Of a stretch of 64,000 bases of DNA, positions 49,889 to 60,994 are shown one piece after another (within the stretch, counting starts at the first letter, position 1; the number at the start of each line of letters is the position of its first letter). Origin of the DNA: Lottia gigantea (lineage: Eukaryota; Mollusca; Gastropoda; Lottiidae); NCBI RefSeq assembly GCF_000327385.1, contig NW_008708458.1:2361401-2425400 (forward strand). The letters are read 5' to 3'. Under the pieces are notes generated by a model that saw nothing but the letters and a program-made list of their open reading frames with translations, was not told where the DNA came from and did no database searches. The translations under genes were made by a program, and so were the position numbers.

Positions 49889-50167
49889 TCACTCTTGCAC
49901 TATAACGTACAGCTCAAATCTATCCCCCGCCCTCCTCTCGGTGCATTCTGCCCGATATATCAGATGTTGTAAAATTTTATCCACCAAAAACGTATCTTTT
50001 AGTACCAAACTTACAATATGTCTGCCGTCGTAATTTGTCCTTATAACTCCGTCACACGGGGAAGGCGTCCTTACTGAGCTGCCACAGCGACGGAACATTA
50101 GCTCAGAGGATGTTACGTTCGCCATAATCGTGGTATAAGCTAGAAGGAAGCTCACTTTGGGCGCCAT
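49889..50167 (-). CDS. 92-codon ORF with a hydrophobic N-terminus, overlapping a MITE-like element
   Basis: Minus strand: an ATG in strong context (ACAATGG) starts MAPKVSFLLAYTTIMANVTS, which resembles a short signal peptide. It is followed by a Cys-containing stretch and YDGRHIVSLVLKDTF, ending in TAA. G+C and CpG are raised along the whole frame. A good donor, ATT|GTAAGTTTG, lies inside, so the first 55 or so codons may be an exon. The ATG and the first third lie within an element with inverted ends (50041-50355), so the frame may simply be transposon sequence, or a host exon derived from it. No domain recognised. Confidence 0.28.
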   Translation of the reverse strand: MAPKVSFLLAYTTIMANVTSSELMFRRCGSSVRTPSPCDGVIRTNYDGRHIVSLVLKDTFLVDKILQHLIYRAECTERRAGDRFELYVIVQE

Positions 50168-50355
50168 TGTCGGTAATAATCGACGTTGAGATCGCCACAG
50201 TAGAAAAGCGTCGTAACATGTCCATAAACGTATTTAAATATGAAATGCGCAAAATCCATTAATTTAATTAGAAATTGTAATTATATGGGACTTTTCTTGG
50301 ATTTTATTCACCTTAGCTTCACGATCGCAAATGGTCCGGTGTGACGGGGCCGTAA
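50041..50355. mobile_element. MITE-like element with CCGTCACAC inverted ends
   Basis: The left end, TTATAACTCCGTCACACGGG, and the right end read inward, TTACGGCCCCGTCACACCGG, match at 15 of 20 positions, including the run CCGTCACAC. The target duplication cannot be defined. It overlaps the start of a CpG-rich 92-codon minus-strand frame. The superfamily is not assigned. Confidence 0.5.
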
Positions 50356-51365
50356 GATAACATTTTGACCGCTTTTAACGTTGCAATATGTCACGTATTT
50401 ACATTATACTCTTCGCCTTGTGCATTCATCATGAATAGAATAAACAATGCTGACTCGAGGTATTTTTACGCTTGACACGCTGACATTTAATGTTTTCATA
50501 TTTCAACATAGCTCCTATAACACACGATCCGTAATGAGTGTCGGTATTTACATTAATTACATTCTGTAATATAATTGATATTTGAATCGAATTTAAAAAT
50601 TATTACATGAAAATCATTTTAATTGTGAAAACACGACACTACCATTAAGCACAGAAAACATAGTTATTGGTTATCCCAAGGGTTATATTGGTTATTATTA
50701 TTATAACATGTTTGGTTAAGCTTCACGCCTATTGATTCCATTTGTAAGAAATCTTAGAATTTAATCCAGGCAATGTTCAGAGCCAATTACATTGAAAGGT
50801 CCCCTGGCCTCTTGGAGGGAGGTCCTCAACCTGTCCCTTGATATTTTTTATGCTAGTAGACTAATCATTCTCGTTCAAGGGGTCCATTGGTTCGAGATAT
50901 TGTTCAGCATAGCACATTTACATTTCGTGTAGGTTTTAAAAAGAAAAACGTGATGCTCAGTGTAAATTTTTTTCTTTCAAGTCAAATCTTCTGGAGAGTT
51001 TGATAATTTATGATTATACATGTATTAAGTGAGCAAGAAGAAATTGGACTAGACGACGCCCGGTGTGGACATGGCCAATTAATTAACGATTGATTAAAGA
51101 TTTGTTCTTTACATTGAAACAAAGTAATTCTAGCCAATCTACTGGTAGAAAGTTCTTATCAATCACAGATTCTAATTTCTTTCTGACTAGCTCTGTAAGA
51201 TTGGTTGTGAGTCTTTCCACCTGCGACCATCCATATCATTATCACTAATAATCCGGTTCCTTGTTTATATTATTTTCAAGCTTCCTCTAATTTGTCATGG
51301 TTTTGCCTTAGGGAACAAGTACCCACTAGAAAAACCATCGAATAGCACAGTTTCTATAACCGCCG

Positions 51366-51754
51366 ATGGATAATGGCGAAACTCATATTGTGTGTGTGAG
51401 GCTCGTTTGTAAGTAATTTTTAATAGTATTGTACAACAGTAAAGTGATCTGAGAACTGTGGCGAGAAAGTAATTACTTCCATTTAACTGGAGACTTCAAA
51501 GATTAACTTTGCTTTTAGTGGGCGATTCGGTTCCGGGTGAAAGCTTGAGACACTTTAGTGTAAGAACTGTCCAAGAGAGAAGAAGACTAATGTCACAAAC
51601 AACTAACTGTACCCTTGGTTGCTCTAGAAGAAGTAGCCAAAATTTACAGAATATCAAAACATTAAGCAATATTATTTTTAACAGTTCTAATGCAGTCTCT
51701 AATCTCTTGCTGATGGTCATCGTATTGTGTTGGGCAATGAGGAACATCTTGTAG
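51366..51754 (+). CDS. Two-exon gene for a 92-residue tail-anchored-like membrane protein
   Basis: Exon 1 is 51366-51408, starting at ATG and ending at a GTAAGT donor. Exon 2 is 51519-51754, preceded by the T-rich acceptor ending TTGCTTTTAG. The intron is 110 nt. The junction falls inside a Leu codon in phase, giving 92 residues plus TAG. The N-terminus reads MDNGETHIVCVRLV, followed by GDSVPGESLRHF, then a basic stretch (VQERRRLM). The last 20 or so residues are strongly hydrophobic (NLLLMVIVLCW) with only a few residues after them, the layout of a tail-anchored protein inserted in ER or mitochondrial outer membrane. The exon 2 frame has no ATG upstream of the acceptor, so splicing is needed to give it a start. 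An AATAAA lies at 51882-51887, about 130 nt past the stop. I recognise no family; function is unknown. An open frame of 80 codons can arise by chance here, so the model rests on combined splice, phase and membrane-tail evidence. Confidence 0.45.
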
Positions 51755-52671
51755 TGATCACTTGTCTACTGTATTTGATTTCCATCCACTCGTAGTCCAC
51801 TGAGAATACTCCATTTACCACATACACTCTGGTAACAGCCAAAAGGAGTGAGATTTCGCCTCCAATGTCTTCAGTGACGATAATAAATATCCAAATGCAC
51901 CATTCTTATCTTATGAATACTGATTATAATTACATATATTGTAATTCATTTTAATTTGCTTAATGAAAACTGTCAAATATAACTACAAAATAATAGATAC
52001 AGATTGCCTGTGACGTCATCATCTCAAGCTGGGATTTGTCTGATAGCGCAACCTTTCGGGAAAATAATTGAATACAATAAACACAATTATTTGTAACAGA
52101 TATTGATGGTTTTGTTTCCATGCAAAACTGTCTAATTAGCATCTAAAATTATATATGTTTTCTCTTTGAAAATTTCCTGTCGAAGCCTATAGGTTGTGTT
52201 TCATTATCTGGCAAACATATTTTGATTTGGTCCGAGGACATTTTTAAACTATTTTCAGTGTGGAGAATGTCTGATGTCACTAATTCAAACAATATGGTTA
52301 TTAATAGTTATGCAGACTTAACCATCAAGTTACTATACATGTCCTTAACTCCAGTTTTGGAACGCTGAATTTGTGGCACTTGGTTACCTCAATGGGATGC
52401 GATTCTGGTGTTCAATAGGCTTATGTTGATGTAACTTCGAATGTTATTCATGGTAGGAAAAAATCGGATTTCACGACTAATACCCTTGTGGAGCAACCCG
52501 GTATTAAAAATTTAGCATATATCCAACTTATCTCGATTCCCGCTACCTGTGTTGGAAAGTCTTGCATAGCTCAATGCTCAATTAGCGATGTTTGTTTTAA
52601 ACCAAATTCCCGTCCGTATATCTGTTCACCCTTTAAAGCTAAGCCATTTCGTCCTCACTGACCAAATCATT

Positions 52672-52705
52672 AGCCAAGAGTAGGATGTAAAACTCAGAAC
52701 CATTT
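52672..52705 (+). repeat. Possible 3'-end fragment of the retroposon family
   Basis: AGCCAAGAGTAGGATGTAAA followed by ACTC matches the family 3' end with a few differences. Short and diverged. Confidence 0.3.
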
Positions 52706-53848
52706 CAAGTGAAGCTATATTTTTAAGTCTTCCCTCACTCAATAGGAATCTGAAGGATCATTGTTTCCCTGGCAATCAGTTAAACTCAATCGTGTCCTAA
52801 TCCAATGATAATGGCTGAAACTGATGTCAATAGGCCGAGATAAGATTCAGTTAATCACATAGACAAGTTAACAATAAACTCTCATTTAATTCAATTGACT
52901 TCCAATCAAGTTCAGCCCTTAATCAATAGCCACGATTACAAGCAGAGAGAAAACTGGAGATTCAAGTCAAGGGGAGTAACTCTATTATTTAACGTGATTA
53001 TTTTCTACTGTGATAATCGAGTCTGTATTGATTGAATCTGTGTTTAAATTGAAATGATCGGGGGTAATATAATCATTTAGATTTGATGGCCGAACTGTCA
53101 GTTTAAATATATCGAGTTCATGGTCAGAGTAGACCAATCTTCAACAGTGATCGTCGATAGAACTGGTCGATGGTACATATAAAGACATCTTTTACGATAG
53201 AAGCTCTATATAGTTTGTACAATCAACTCCCAGTCTCATTAAGTGAATCTAATTTGGATTTGAACCGCTATCTAAAGCGGTCATCATTTTTGTTCAAAAA
53301 TGGTCAGACCAACCATGCACTAAAACAACGAAACCTCGTTAATACATTGATCTTTTTAAATTTCTGGACACTGTTCTGTTTCAGTCACGTGCAGGGTGGT
53401 TAGTAAAACTACATTTAATTTCAAGTTAAAGGCAATACTGGGAAACCCAATATCATTTACCGCATCTAGGATCAACAAAGTCAGTTAGTAATTTCATGAG
53501 AACATAAATACAAATTAATTCCACTAATGAACTAAATACCAAATGATGTTTGAATAACTATCATACAGTGGTTATTCGGTAGAAAATCAACAAAGTTTAT
53601 GTCATTAGGGAATTTTAATTGTTTGAATAAATTGTGGATATATTCAACACGAGATCTATTCTAGCGATACTCGACTATTCAACTAGATTTCAATTGCTCC
53701 TTTAGGAATTTCCCTGTTTCTACAATTCTATTGTAATGCTCTAGAATAATGTTTAATTATTTATTCGTCTCTAAACTTTTTACTGTTTTCTATAGAATTG
53801 AAATATAATACAGAATATTTTATACGAGGAACAGTTCATTTGTATGAC

Positions 53849-54060
53849 AAAATGGTGGAGTTTTACACCCTATTCTACTTATCTCCCCTGGCTGAGGATG
53901 GTGAAGGCAGAAGCACAATGAATGTCTAATGAGGGTACTTTCACCAAGACAGCGGCAGCCTCTTCTTATATCCCCAAAAGTCGAGCGATATTTAATAGCA
54001 CAACTCTTGCACGAGTCCGCGATCTATCGTATTATCTGAGAGACTTAACAGTTTTTCACG
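53849..54060 (-). mobile_element. Retroposon family copy F
   Basis: On the minus strand this aligns with copy C from GTGAAAAACTGTT..TC through CAGAT, CTCG.GC, GAGGCTGCCGCTGTCTTG, CCTCATTAGAC and AGTAGAATAGGGTGTAAAAC to the 3' end. It is diverged by substitutions and a short insertion. It confirms that the family is dispersed in both orientations. Confidence 0.6.
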
Positions 54061-54585
54061 CCATTCCATTCAATCTGGACCATTGACCGAGGGCAATTAG
54101 GTTGAAAAATCTGTGCTAATATTGTTTTCTAGAATGAAAAAACAACAACCAGTTTGTCAACATTACCAGACTGTTTAACCAGAACTTAGAGACAATAGTA
54201 ACAATAGATGATGGAATGATAATTATGTCATATAAATGTTTATTTAATACTGCTCTATCAATATCATACTGCATGTTTGTTGACTTTTCCTCGTTTTCTA
54301 TTTCATCTCATTAACACTATAATAGTCAGTCTAACATTAAAATACAATCCACTATTTAAATTCACTTTCGACCAGCAATGGTCCATGAAATATAATTTGT
54401 CTTACAATAATAAATTATTTGTATTAAAAAATCAAAAATGAAACTTGAAGTTTGTTTCTCAGAGTTCCAGGAAGAGTGATATTCAGAGTACGAATATATT
54501 TCAGCCCTTTTAGTTTCCACGGTCTTCGAAGTAATCTGTGATCAATAAAAAGCTTTTTGGAATTTAATAGTTAAAATGAGAATAA

Positions 54586-54928
54586 AGGCCAGTTTATACT
54601 CCGCTAAGCGAATCAGCGAAGCGCAGGTTTTTCTTCACTCAAGCGTAGCAAGCTTCAAAGCTTGTACCTTTAGTTTGCGATATCAGCATCCGTTGGAAGC
54701 GAACGTTAACTTGTCATCTACCTACCTACCTACCGCTGTACCTTCGCAAGTTTAATTTTCAACCCAGGAGAAGGAGTAGTATGTGGTCTTACTTTTTCTC
54801 TTTGATCTTTGCAACCAATCAGAGACTGACGAAACAAACTGGTGTTTGGGATGCGATGCGGATCAAAGCTTCTCTTATCTTTTTTATCTTCACTTCGCCC
54901 TTTCTCTTAGCGGGGTATAAACCGGTCT
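54586..54928. mobile_element. Harbinger-like MITE carrying a nested retroposon
   Basis: The ends are inverted: AGGCCAGTTTATACTCCGCT at the left and, read inward from the right, AGACCGGTTTATACCCCGCT, with similarity continuing about 15 bases further (GCGAA...GAAGTG). Flanking TAA at 54583-54585 and 54929-54931 fits the 3-bp TWA duplication of PIF/Harbinger transposons. No transposase frame is present. About 74 bp of the interior is the nested retroposon plus its target duplication. Confidence 0.75.
54671..54736 (+). mobile_element. 5'-truncated copy of the (TACC)n-tailed retroposon, nested in a MITE
   Basis: This 66-bp insert starts TAGTTTGCGATATC and ends in (CTAC)n. It is flanked by the 8-bp direct repeat TGTACCTT at 54663-54670 and 54737-54744. 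It lacks the 5' A/C/T-rich part of the 8157-8255 copy but keeps the core and tail nearly unchanged, which suggests recent movement. Confidence 0.72.
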
Positions 54929-55009
54929 TAAAGCACGCCTAAATTCTGTATTCGATGTTTAAATATTCACTTCTAAGACTAAAAGAAAGTTTTATTTTAA
55001 AATCAACAA

Positions 55010-55094
55010 GACCGAAACATCTGCATCTATTCCGGGCAACCCACAACTGTCAAAATAGCTATCAGAGGCTGGAATAGAGGAAGATGTTTCGGAC
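55010..55094. repeat. Hairpin with 24-bp arms
   Basis: Arms GACCGAAACATCTGCATCTA+TTCC and its near-complement at 55071-55094 pair at 21 of 24 positions around a 37-base loop. It could be a tiny fold-back transposon or a structured RNA. No target duplication is apparent. Confidence 0.55.
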
Positions 55095-55099
55095 TATAT

Positions 55100-58000
55100 A
55101 ATGACATGCTACAAATTGCTCCCAAATTGCTTCCTAAATAACTTTTTTATAACCACAATTATAGAAAGTTTTAGTCTCCCAACACTCGAACATAAATCAT
55201 CGATAATTAAAGTCATTACTACACTTCCATATGTTATTCTCAAATCTCATTTGGCAAAGACATGTTTAATTTAACTGTGAGATCTACTTGAATCTTCAAA
55301 CAAGACATTTAAAATAGATTAAATTGTGTTTTAGGTTCAGCCAGAATGGATTACACTCAGCGGTAATGGGTTTTATCTAAATGTGAGTTCACAGTTGGAC
55401 ATACTCCATGTAATGTGGATTTGGAAGACTAACGCTGATACATTAGTGATCTAAATCAACGGCAAAAATGAACGTGTTTTGAAGAATACCAATACGGGAC
55501 ACGCTTAACACTGTAATTCCCAACCTGCAATACGCCATTGATTTTGATACCAACACCTACAGTATTAGCTTTGAAGGCTCCGAGACTATATCACAAATCA
55601 GCGAGTGTATACAGGAATTCTGTTTGACTGCCACCAAGTGCTGATTTGTGGTCGAGACCCCACCTGAATCAATAACATACACAGCCCTCTAATGGTTTGG
55701 TATTGAGCTATGTGACTTTGATATTACACGCAGACTTACGACACTCTGTCACTTTGCCCAGTTTGCACCAACAGTTTTATTTGGGGTGCAATATTGATAT
55801 CAAATTTTATAATCTAAATTTTCTGCTTTGCAACCCACAATACTGCTATTGAGTGCATTTGATAGGTTAAACTGAGCAATAACATAGTTTAATTTCATCC
55901 TATTTGTCGAATAACACATTTCTGGCAGGTACAATGATCATAATTTGGACTGCATGTGAGAAATTACAGATGTCAGTTTTAAACTACAGCAGTCTGTTTA
56001 TATTAATGATGGCTGGAAAATATTTTTAAATTCTATTTCTTTTTCCAGTTATCTCACATCATTCTGTTAAAAACATTCTAGTACCTGTAATTTCTATCAT
56101 TACCTTCGTTATTCCGGCAGTAAATTACCAGAATTCCTTCTTTATTCCATTTTAAATCAACATTTCCTGTTTTCTGACAGATTTCTCAAGATGTAGGTGT
56201 GTACACTTGAAATAAACAATTTATGTGTCTCTCTGTCTACATATTCTATGTTTTCTTTGCATTTGAGATTAGACAACGTCTCAATAGATGATATTGTAGG
56301 GCCCAAATAACGACACGAGCTCTTTGAACCATACAGAATTTAGAATGCAGTTTTGTTTTTACGTTTGTGCCTGATGTTAGATATTTTTCATAATAAAGGT
56401 TCACGAAGCTTGTATAATATCACGTGATTGTGTCGAAATCAGATCCATGAAAACATCTTGTGAATTATGAACCTTATATTATATGAACTTTTCAGATATC
56501 TACATACATGGACAATATTTATTGGTATCCATACATATGCATAATTGAGATTGGAAGAATACAATATTTACAATACTCTACCAGACTAATAAGGATAACA
56601 GAGAAAGAACTGAAAGATGCAGGTGAAATGGATAAACAAACAAATTGGTCACCTAATAATGTACCTGATAATAACAAAGTTGTAAAACACCCACTTAAAA
56701 AATATAATTGTCTTATCTAAGAGAAATATAATATGTATGTACAATGACAAAGAATACATCCGATTCTCATTGAAAAGGGTTTGTTGGAAATCTATTATTT
56801 GCTGAAGTATTGAAACAACATAAGACAATATTGTCAAAGTATCGAGTAAAGATAAGCAGATATTTACCACAATATCGAATCAAAACAAAGCAATATTTAT
56901 AAGATATGATTTGATATTTGATTTCCCACACCTTCTTGATAATGATCTTGTTTAATTTATCAAATTTCTTTTATTCTTTGTTTTCAGTTCGTGATATGGA
57001 ACAATCTAACTAGTTTTTATTCTGTGTATGAAGATATGGATTAAAGGATTATTCGACTCTGACAGCAAGAATTGATAAATAGATCTTGCGAAACAGGTCT
57101 TTACAGTAACATCATCAAAATACACAGATTTGCAGCTGAAAATAAATGCTACGTTTCCTATTGGCCTTTATAATATTTCCCAAAGGTTTTCAAGTATATA
57201 GCCTCGCCCAGTAATAACATCTTAATAATATACCTACTTGCTTGGTCTACCGCCGATTGTAAAGAGACTTCAGAAATGTTAACAAAATAATCTGACTGAT
57301 CGATAACCTTCCCCTTTCAATTTTTCTTGTATTTGGAGTAGAGGAGTTCCCGTGACACAAGTTTTTCAGAATTATTGGTCTGAATATCTCCTCCAGACTA
57401 GCACTGACAGCCTTTACCAAAGCAATAAATACCACGAAAGCTACAGACCTATCATAGTCTGTCTCGGACTTCAAGATCACTTCAGACTCAGATCTGTGAC
57501 AACATATCACTTCAATAAATCTAGTGGATTTAATAGAACCTATCTCCTATAGTCGCGGTGAAACACGAATGGTATTGAAATGTATAGTAGAGTTTGATGC
57601 TTCATCTTATAGGACTGTAAAATTTGGAAGTATGCAATTATGGAAATTTCAACATTGCAGCCACACACATTAGGCACATTCGCATTTGTTGACAACAGAC
57701 TACGCTTCCCATTGCATTTGATAACTGCTAAATGGGTTCACATTGAAAACGTGACGCAGACTGAACACTTCAATGAATGGGTATTACGAAATTTAAAGTC
57801 TTCGAATGATTAAGACCCTATTGTTTGTCTGATATGGTCACTATACCATTTAGTTTATCGTCCGCAAGACACACATATACGTGTTCAGGTTAATATCAAC
57901 AGCCATGGGTTGGTATAATGGTCTAGACCAGAACAAAGGCACAAAACCAGTTAATCGCACGGGATACGAACAATGAAGCTCTAAAACCTATCCAAAAAGA

Positions 58001-58210
58001 GAATGCATAGACAGTGAGATAATAGTTGTGATGGAAGCTAACGGTAAAACCAACAGAATCAATGACAAGTACCAGACCTTTACATATTGAAATGAGATTT
58101 TAAAGAATTCGAATTTGGAAAAAAGTGTGAATGAACTGTTTCGGGTCTATCGTTCTATAAGAGCTTTTGGAAATGATATAGAAATAAATGACCCTTTATG
58201 TGAATTATCT
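55100..58210. other. No supported gene
   Basis: AT-rich. Several 60-87-codon frames on both strands (for example around 57.25-57.55 kb) are mutually overlapping and unsupported. Confidence 0.4.
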
Positions 58211-58216
58211 AATCAG

Positions 58217-58304
58217 ATGCTGAGACGTCTAGCGTCTCAAACTGTGTGTTGCTGAATTGTTGGAGCTTGGACGAAATGAAAGAAGTCCTTCCAGGCTCTA
58301 GTCT
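58217..58304 (+). CDS. Candidate internal exon
   Basis: An acceptor (GAATTATCTAATCAG) is followed by two bases, 28 open codons and two bases, then a perfect donor GTAAGTG. The other two frames are closed. The peptide reads AETSSVSNCVLLNCW then SLDEMKEVLPGSS. The next kilobase contains further open pieces (58497-58653 and 58654-58845) that might be later exons or a decayed element. Family unknown. Confidence 0.3.
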
Positions 58305-58496
58305 GTAAGTGTTGGAACGAGTCTCAGTTTCAATGCTGGAGTGGATTTCAAGTATCGCATCAGACATTACACTATCAACTTTACCCCGTTATTTTACTAA
58401 CTGTCATCTCTCTATTCAATATCTCACACTTGAGTTAAATGCCCAGTCGCGAACTCAAATACGGTAAGGAAAATACAGACGCGTAGGTTGATACAC

Positions 58497-58653
58497 AGGA
58501 TTTTACGATGTCAATATCATTAGAATCAAGGGTAGGCTTTTCCTTCCTCGTACAACACGTATGTTGAGCTTAACCTTCGATTGTATTTCCGGACCAGCTG
58601 CTGAGTTACAGGTACATAGCAGAATATCCGGAAATATTGTGATTGATTCATGA
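58497..58653 (+). CDS. Open stretch after an AG, status uncertain
   Basis: After TTGATACACAG, two bases and 50 codons stay open to TGA. The start reads FYDVNIIRIKGRLFLP and later DCISGPAAELQ, after which GTACAT could act as a donor. Ten-base inverted arms (TATTTCCGGA at 58584, TCCGGAAATA at 58627) lie inside. It could be an exon of the same gene as 58217-58304 or remnant mobile sequence. The following frame at 58654-58845 is a separate reading of unknown meaning. Confidence 0.22.
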
Positions 58654-59636
58654 ATGATACCTCTTTGTATCGATACCAAAAGTGTTGTCAAATTTGGCTA
58701 TGGTCATGGTGAAAATTCTCAAAAACTAGCCATCCAAAAATGGATCGGAGCAACTCCCATAAAATGTGACCCTGACCGCGAAGGTATCACATCCATTTAT
58801 CACGCCCAAAGAAAAGATAGGACCAGATTTGTCGGGCTAAACTGAGCACCAAAAGGACAATACATAGGCGCAAACAAAGGTTTACACAATTTTCAGACAC
58901 ATAGCGTCAAAACAAGTTATATAATGGTATCTATGCATCAAATACTTTTAATTTTTAATTTGCATTTCTCACTGCTTCGTGTGTGATAATCGAGAATACC
59001 TTTTAATAATTCTGAAATTATCTGATGTGATAATCATCTATTTAGAACTTTTGTTCCAGTAATAAATATATTGGCAAAGTGGCTTTAAACGCCCTGTAGA
59101 TAATAAAAAGCCTTTTTACAGGTATTGCACTTAAAGGTAATTTTATTTCCATCTATTTTGTCTATTTAAATGTTTGAATGTGTTAAACTATAGTACAGGC
59201 TGTTTGAAGATATAGTTTATGTGAAATAAAACTAGTCTAACTGTACGTTTATGTAAGTTTTACGAACTATTAAATAATTTTGATGTTTTTATTAGAACCA
59301 GAACTATTTAAAACAATCATAAATACTGATGTAATCGGGAAAATATTTTGAAATGCTCATTGAAAGTTATAATGGCACCCAAAAATACACACCAATAAAG
59401 TTCGCTCAATTTAATTGCACAGTTGGGTAAGGTTTTTCCAACACCGATGCAAAGCAAACTAGTCAAATAAATGTTAACTGTGTTAATAATTGAATTGTCA
59501 GGTTAAGTAAATTTTACCATGAAGTACAGCAAAGTTACTTTCTAAGGTAGAAGAAAAAGTCTCTCAATAAAATGTAATGTTTCTCGCGGTATTATAATAA
59601 AATATGGCAGATTTTGCCACTGAATTGTATCTTTAA

Positions 59637-59957
59637 AGGGACAGATGCACCCTTTTTTGACCAATCGTATCTTAGTCTCAGAAACGAGAATTGTTTGGTT
59701 GAGCTAATTAGTTCACAGGTCACTTCCTTCAAATCCATATGTGTCCAGAATTATTCGTGATTGAAAGTTAAAAAGACGTTTTTTCCTTGAGACACTATCA
59801 CATACAGAAAAGACATCTATAGAAATAGGAAAAGAAATTCCTATTTTAAGATATTTTAGAAGGAATTATGCGATTTCCGTGCATTTCTAGTACTTCTGAA
59901 GACTATTTACCTATGTTCAAGACTAAAGTCAACCTCCAATATGGCGCATCTGTCCCT
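59637..59957. mobile_element. TTAA-flanked MITE, copy 2
   Basis: A 321-bp element with inverted ends AGGGACAGATGCACC and, inward from the right, AGGGACAGATGCGCC. It is bounded by TTAA at 59633-59636 and 59958-59961. A TTAA target and an AGGG-type end fit a piggyBac-style non-autonomous element, although TTAA is palindromic and might belong to the inverted repeat. The interior shares CTTCAAATCCAT, GTCCAGAATTAT, AGAAAAGACAT and GTACTTCTGAAGACT with copy 1. Confidence 0.75.
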
Positions 59958-60502
59958 TTAAGTTTCAAAATGGCAACAAATTAGTTATAACGTTCACTTT
60001 GCTCAATCGTTGATAAATTTACATCAGTAAAAGAGTTGAAGTAATTGTTCTGTATATCGAAAGTGCAAACATTGCAAGCAATTATAAAATAGTAACGAAA
60101 ACTAAGGAAGTGTTAAGAAAGTTCTATCATCTTAAATGTGCAATTTCACTTTTACATAACAGAAAAATGCCTGCCACTTTGAAATGACACGATGATGTCA
60201 TGTTTTTACAGGAATATTTTCTGGCACCTATTCTGTTCTGTTTTCTGACACCTATTTAATCTGGAATGTTTTTCTGACAGTTTATTTTGACAATGTCAAT
60301 AACAGTTATCATAGCACAATTAGCTAGCGTGTTGAAATGAGGCTACGTTACTGTAGGTTAAATAGCTAAAACAGATAGCGAGCCGACTCAGATCACACAA
60401 GTTGTTTCAAATGAACCATTTAATGTTAGAAAACACCAAGTTTATTTGAAGACGCATAACCATTATATAACACAGGTAGATGTATTTTGTCAGAAATACC
60501 GT

Positions 60503-60990
60503 AACTTGAATACTTGAAATATACTTGATTAATTGAAATATACTTGAATACTTGAAATATACTTGAATACTTGAAATATACTTGATTAATTGAATTATAC
60601 TTGAATACTTGAAATATACTTGTTTACTTGAAGTGTGCTTGATTACTTGAAATATACTTGAAATATACTTGATTACATGAAATATACTTGATTACTTGAA
60701 ATATACTTGATTACTTGAAATATACTTGATTACTTGAAATATACTTGATTACTTGAAATATACTTGATTACTTGAAATATAATTACTTGAAATATACTTG
60801 AATACTTGAATACTTGAAATATACTTGATTACTTGAAATATGATTACTTGAAATATACTTGAAATATACTTGATTACTTGAAATATACTTGATTACTTGA
60901 AATATACTTGAAATATACTTGATTACATGAAATATACTTGATTACTTGAAATATACTTGAAATATACTTGAAATATACTTGATTACTTGA
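60503..60990. repeat. Minisatellite of mixed 11-mer and 8-mer modules
   Basis: About 488 bp are built almost wholly from ACTTGAAATAT (11) and ACTTGATT/ACTTGAAT (8), mostly alternating to give a 19-bp unit, with runs of the 11-mer alone in places. Near its start ATTAATTG variants occur. The array is AT-rich with little divergence between many units, so it is recent or homogenised. Confidence 0.92.
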
Positions 60991-60994
60991 TCTT

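Noticed and set aside
50882-50900. GGTTCGAGATATT as a tRNA B box
   Set aside because: No matching A box, acceptor stem or cloverleaf can be formed around it. I found no tRNA, rRNA or snRNA gene in the window.
60503-60990. Array considered as CRISPR
   Set aside because: Units are contiguous and near-identical with no unique spacers, and the DNA is eukaryotic.
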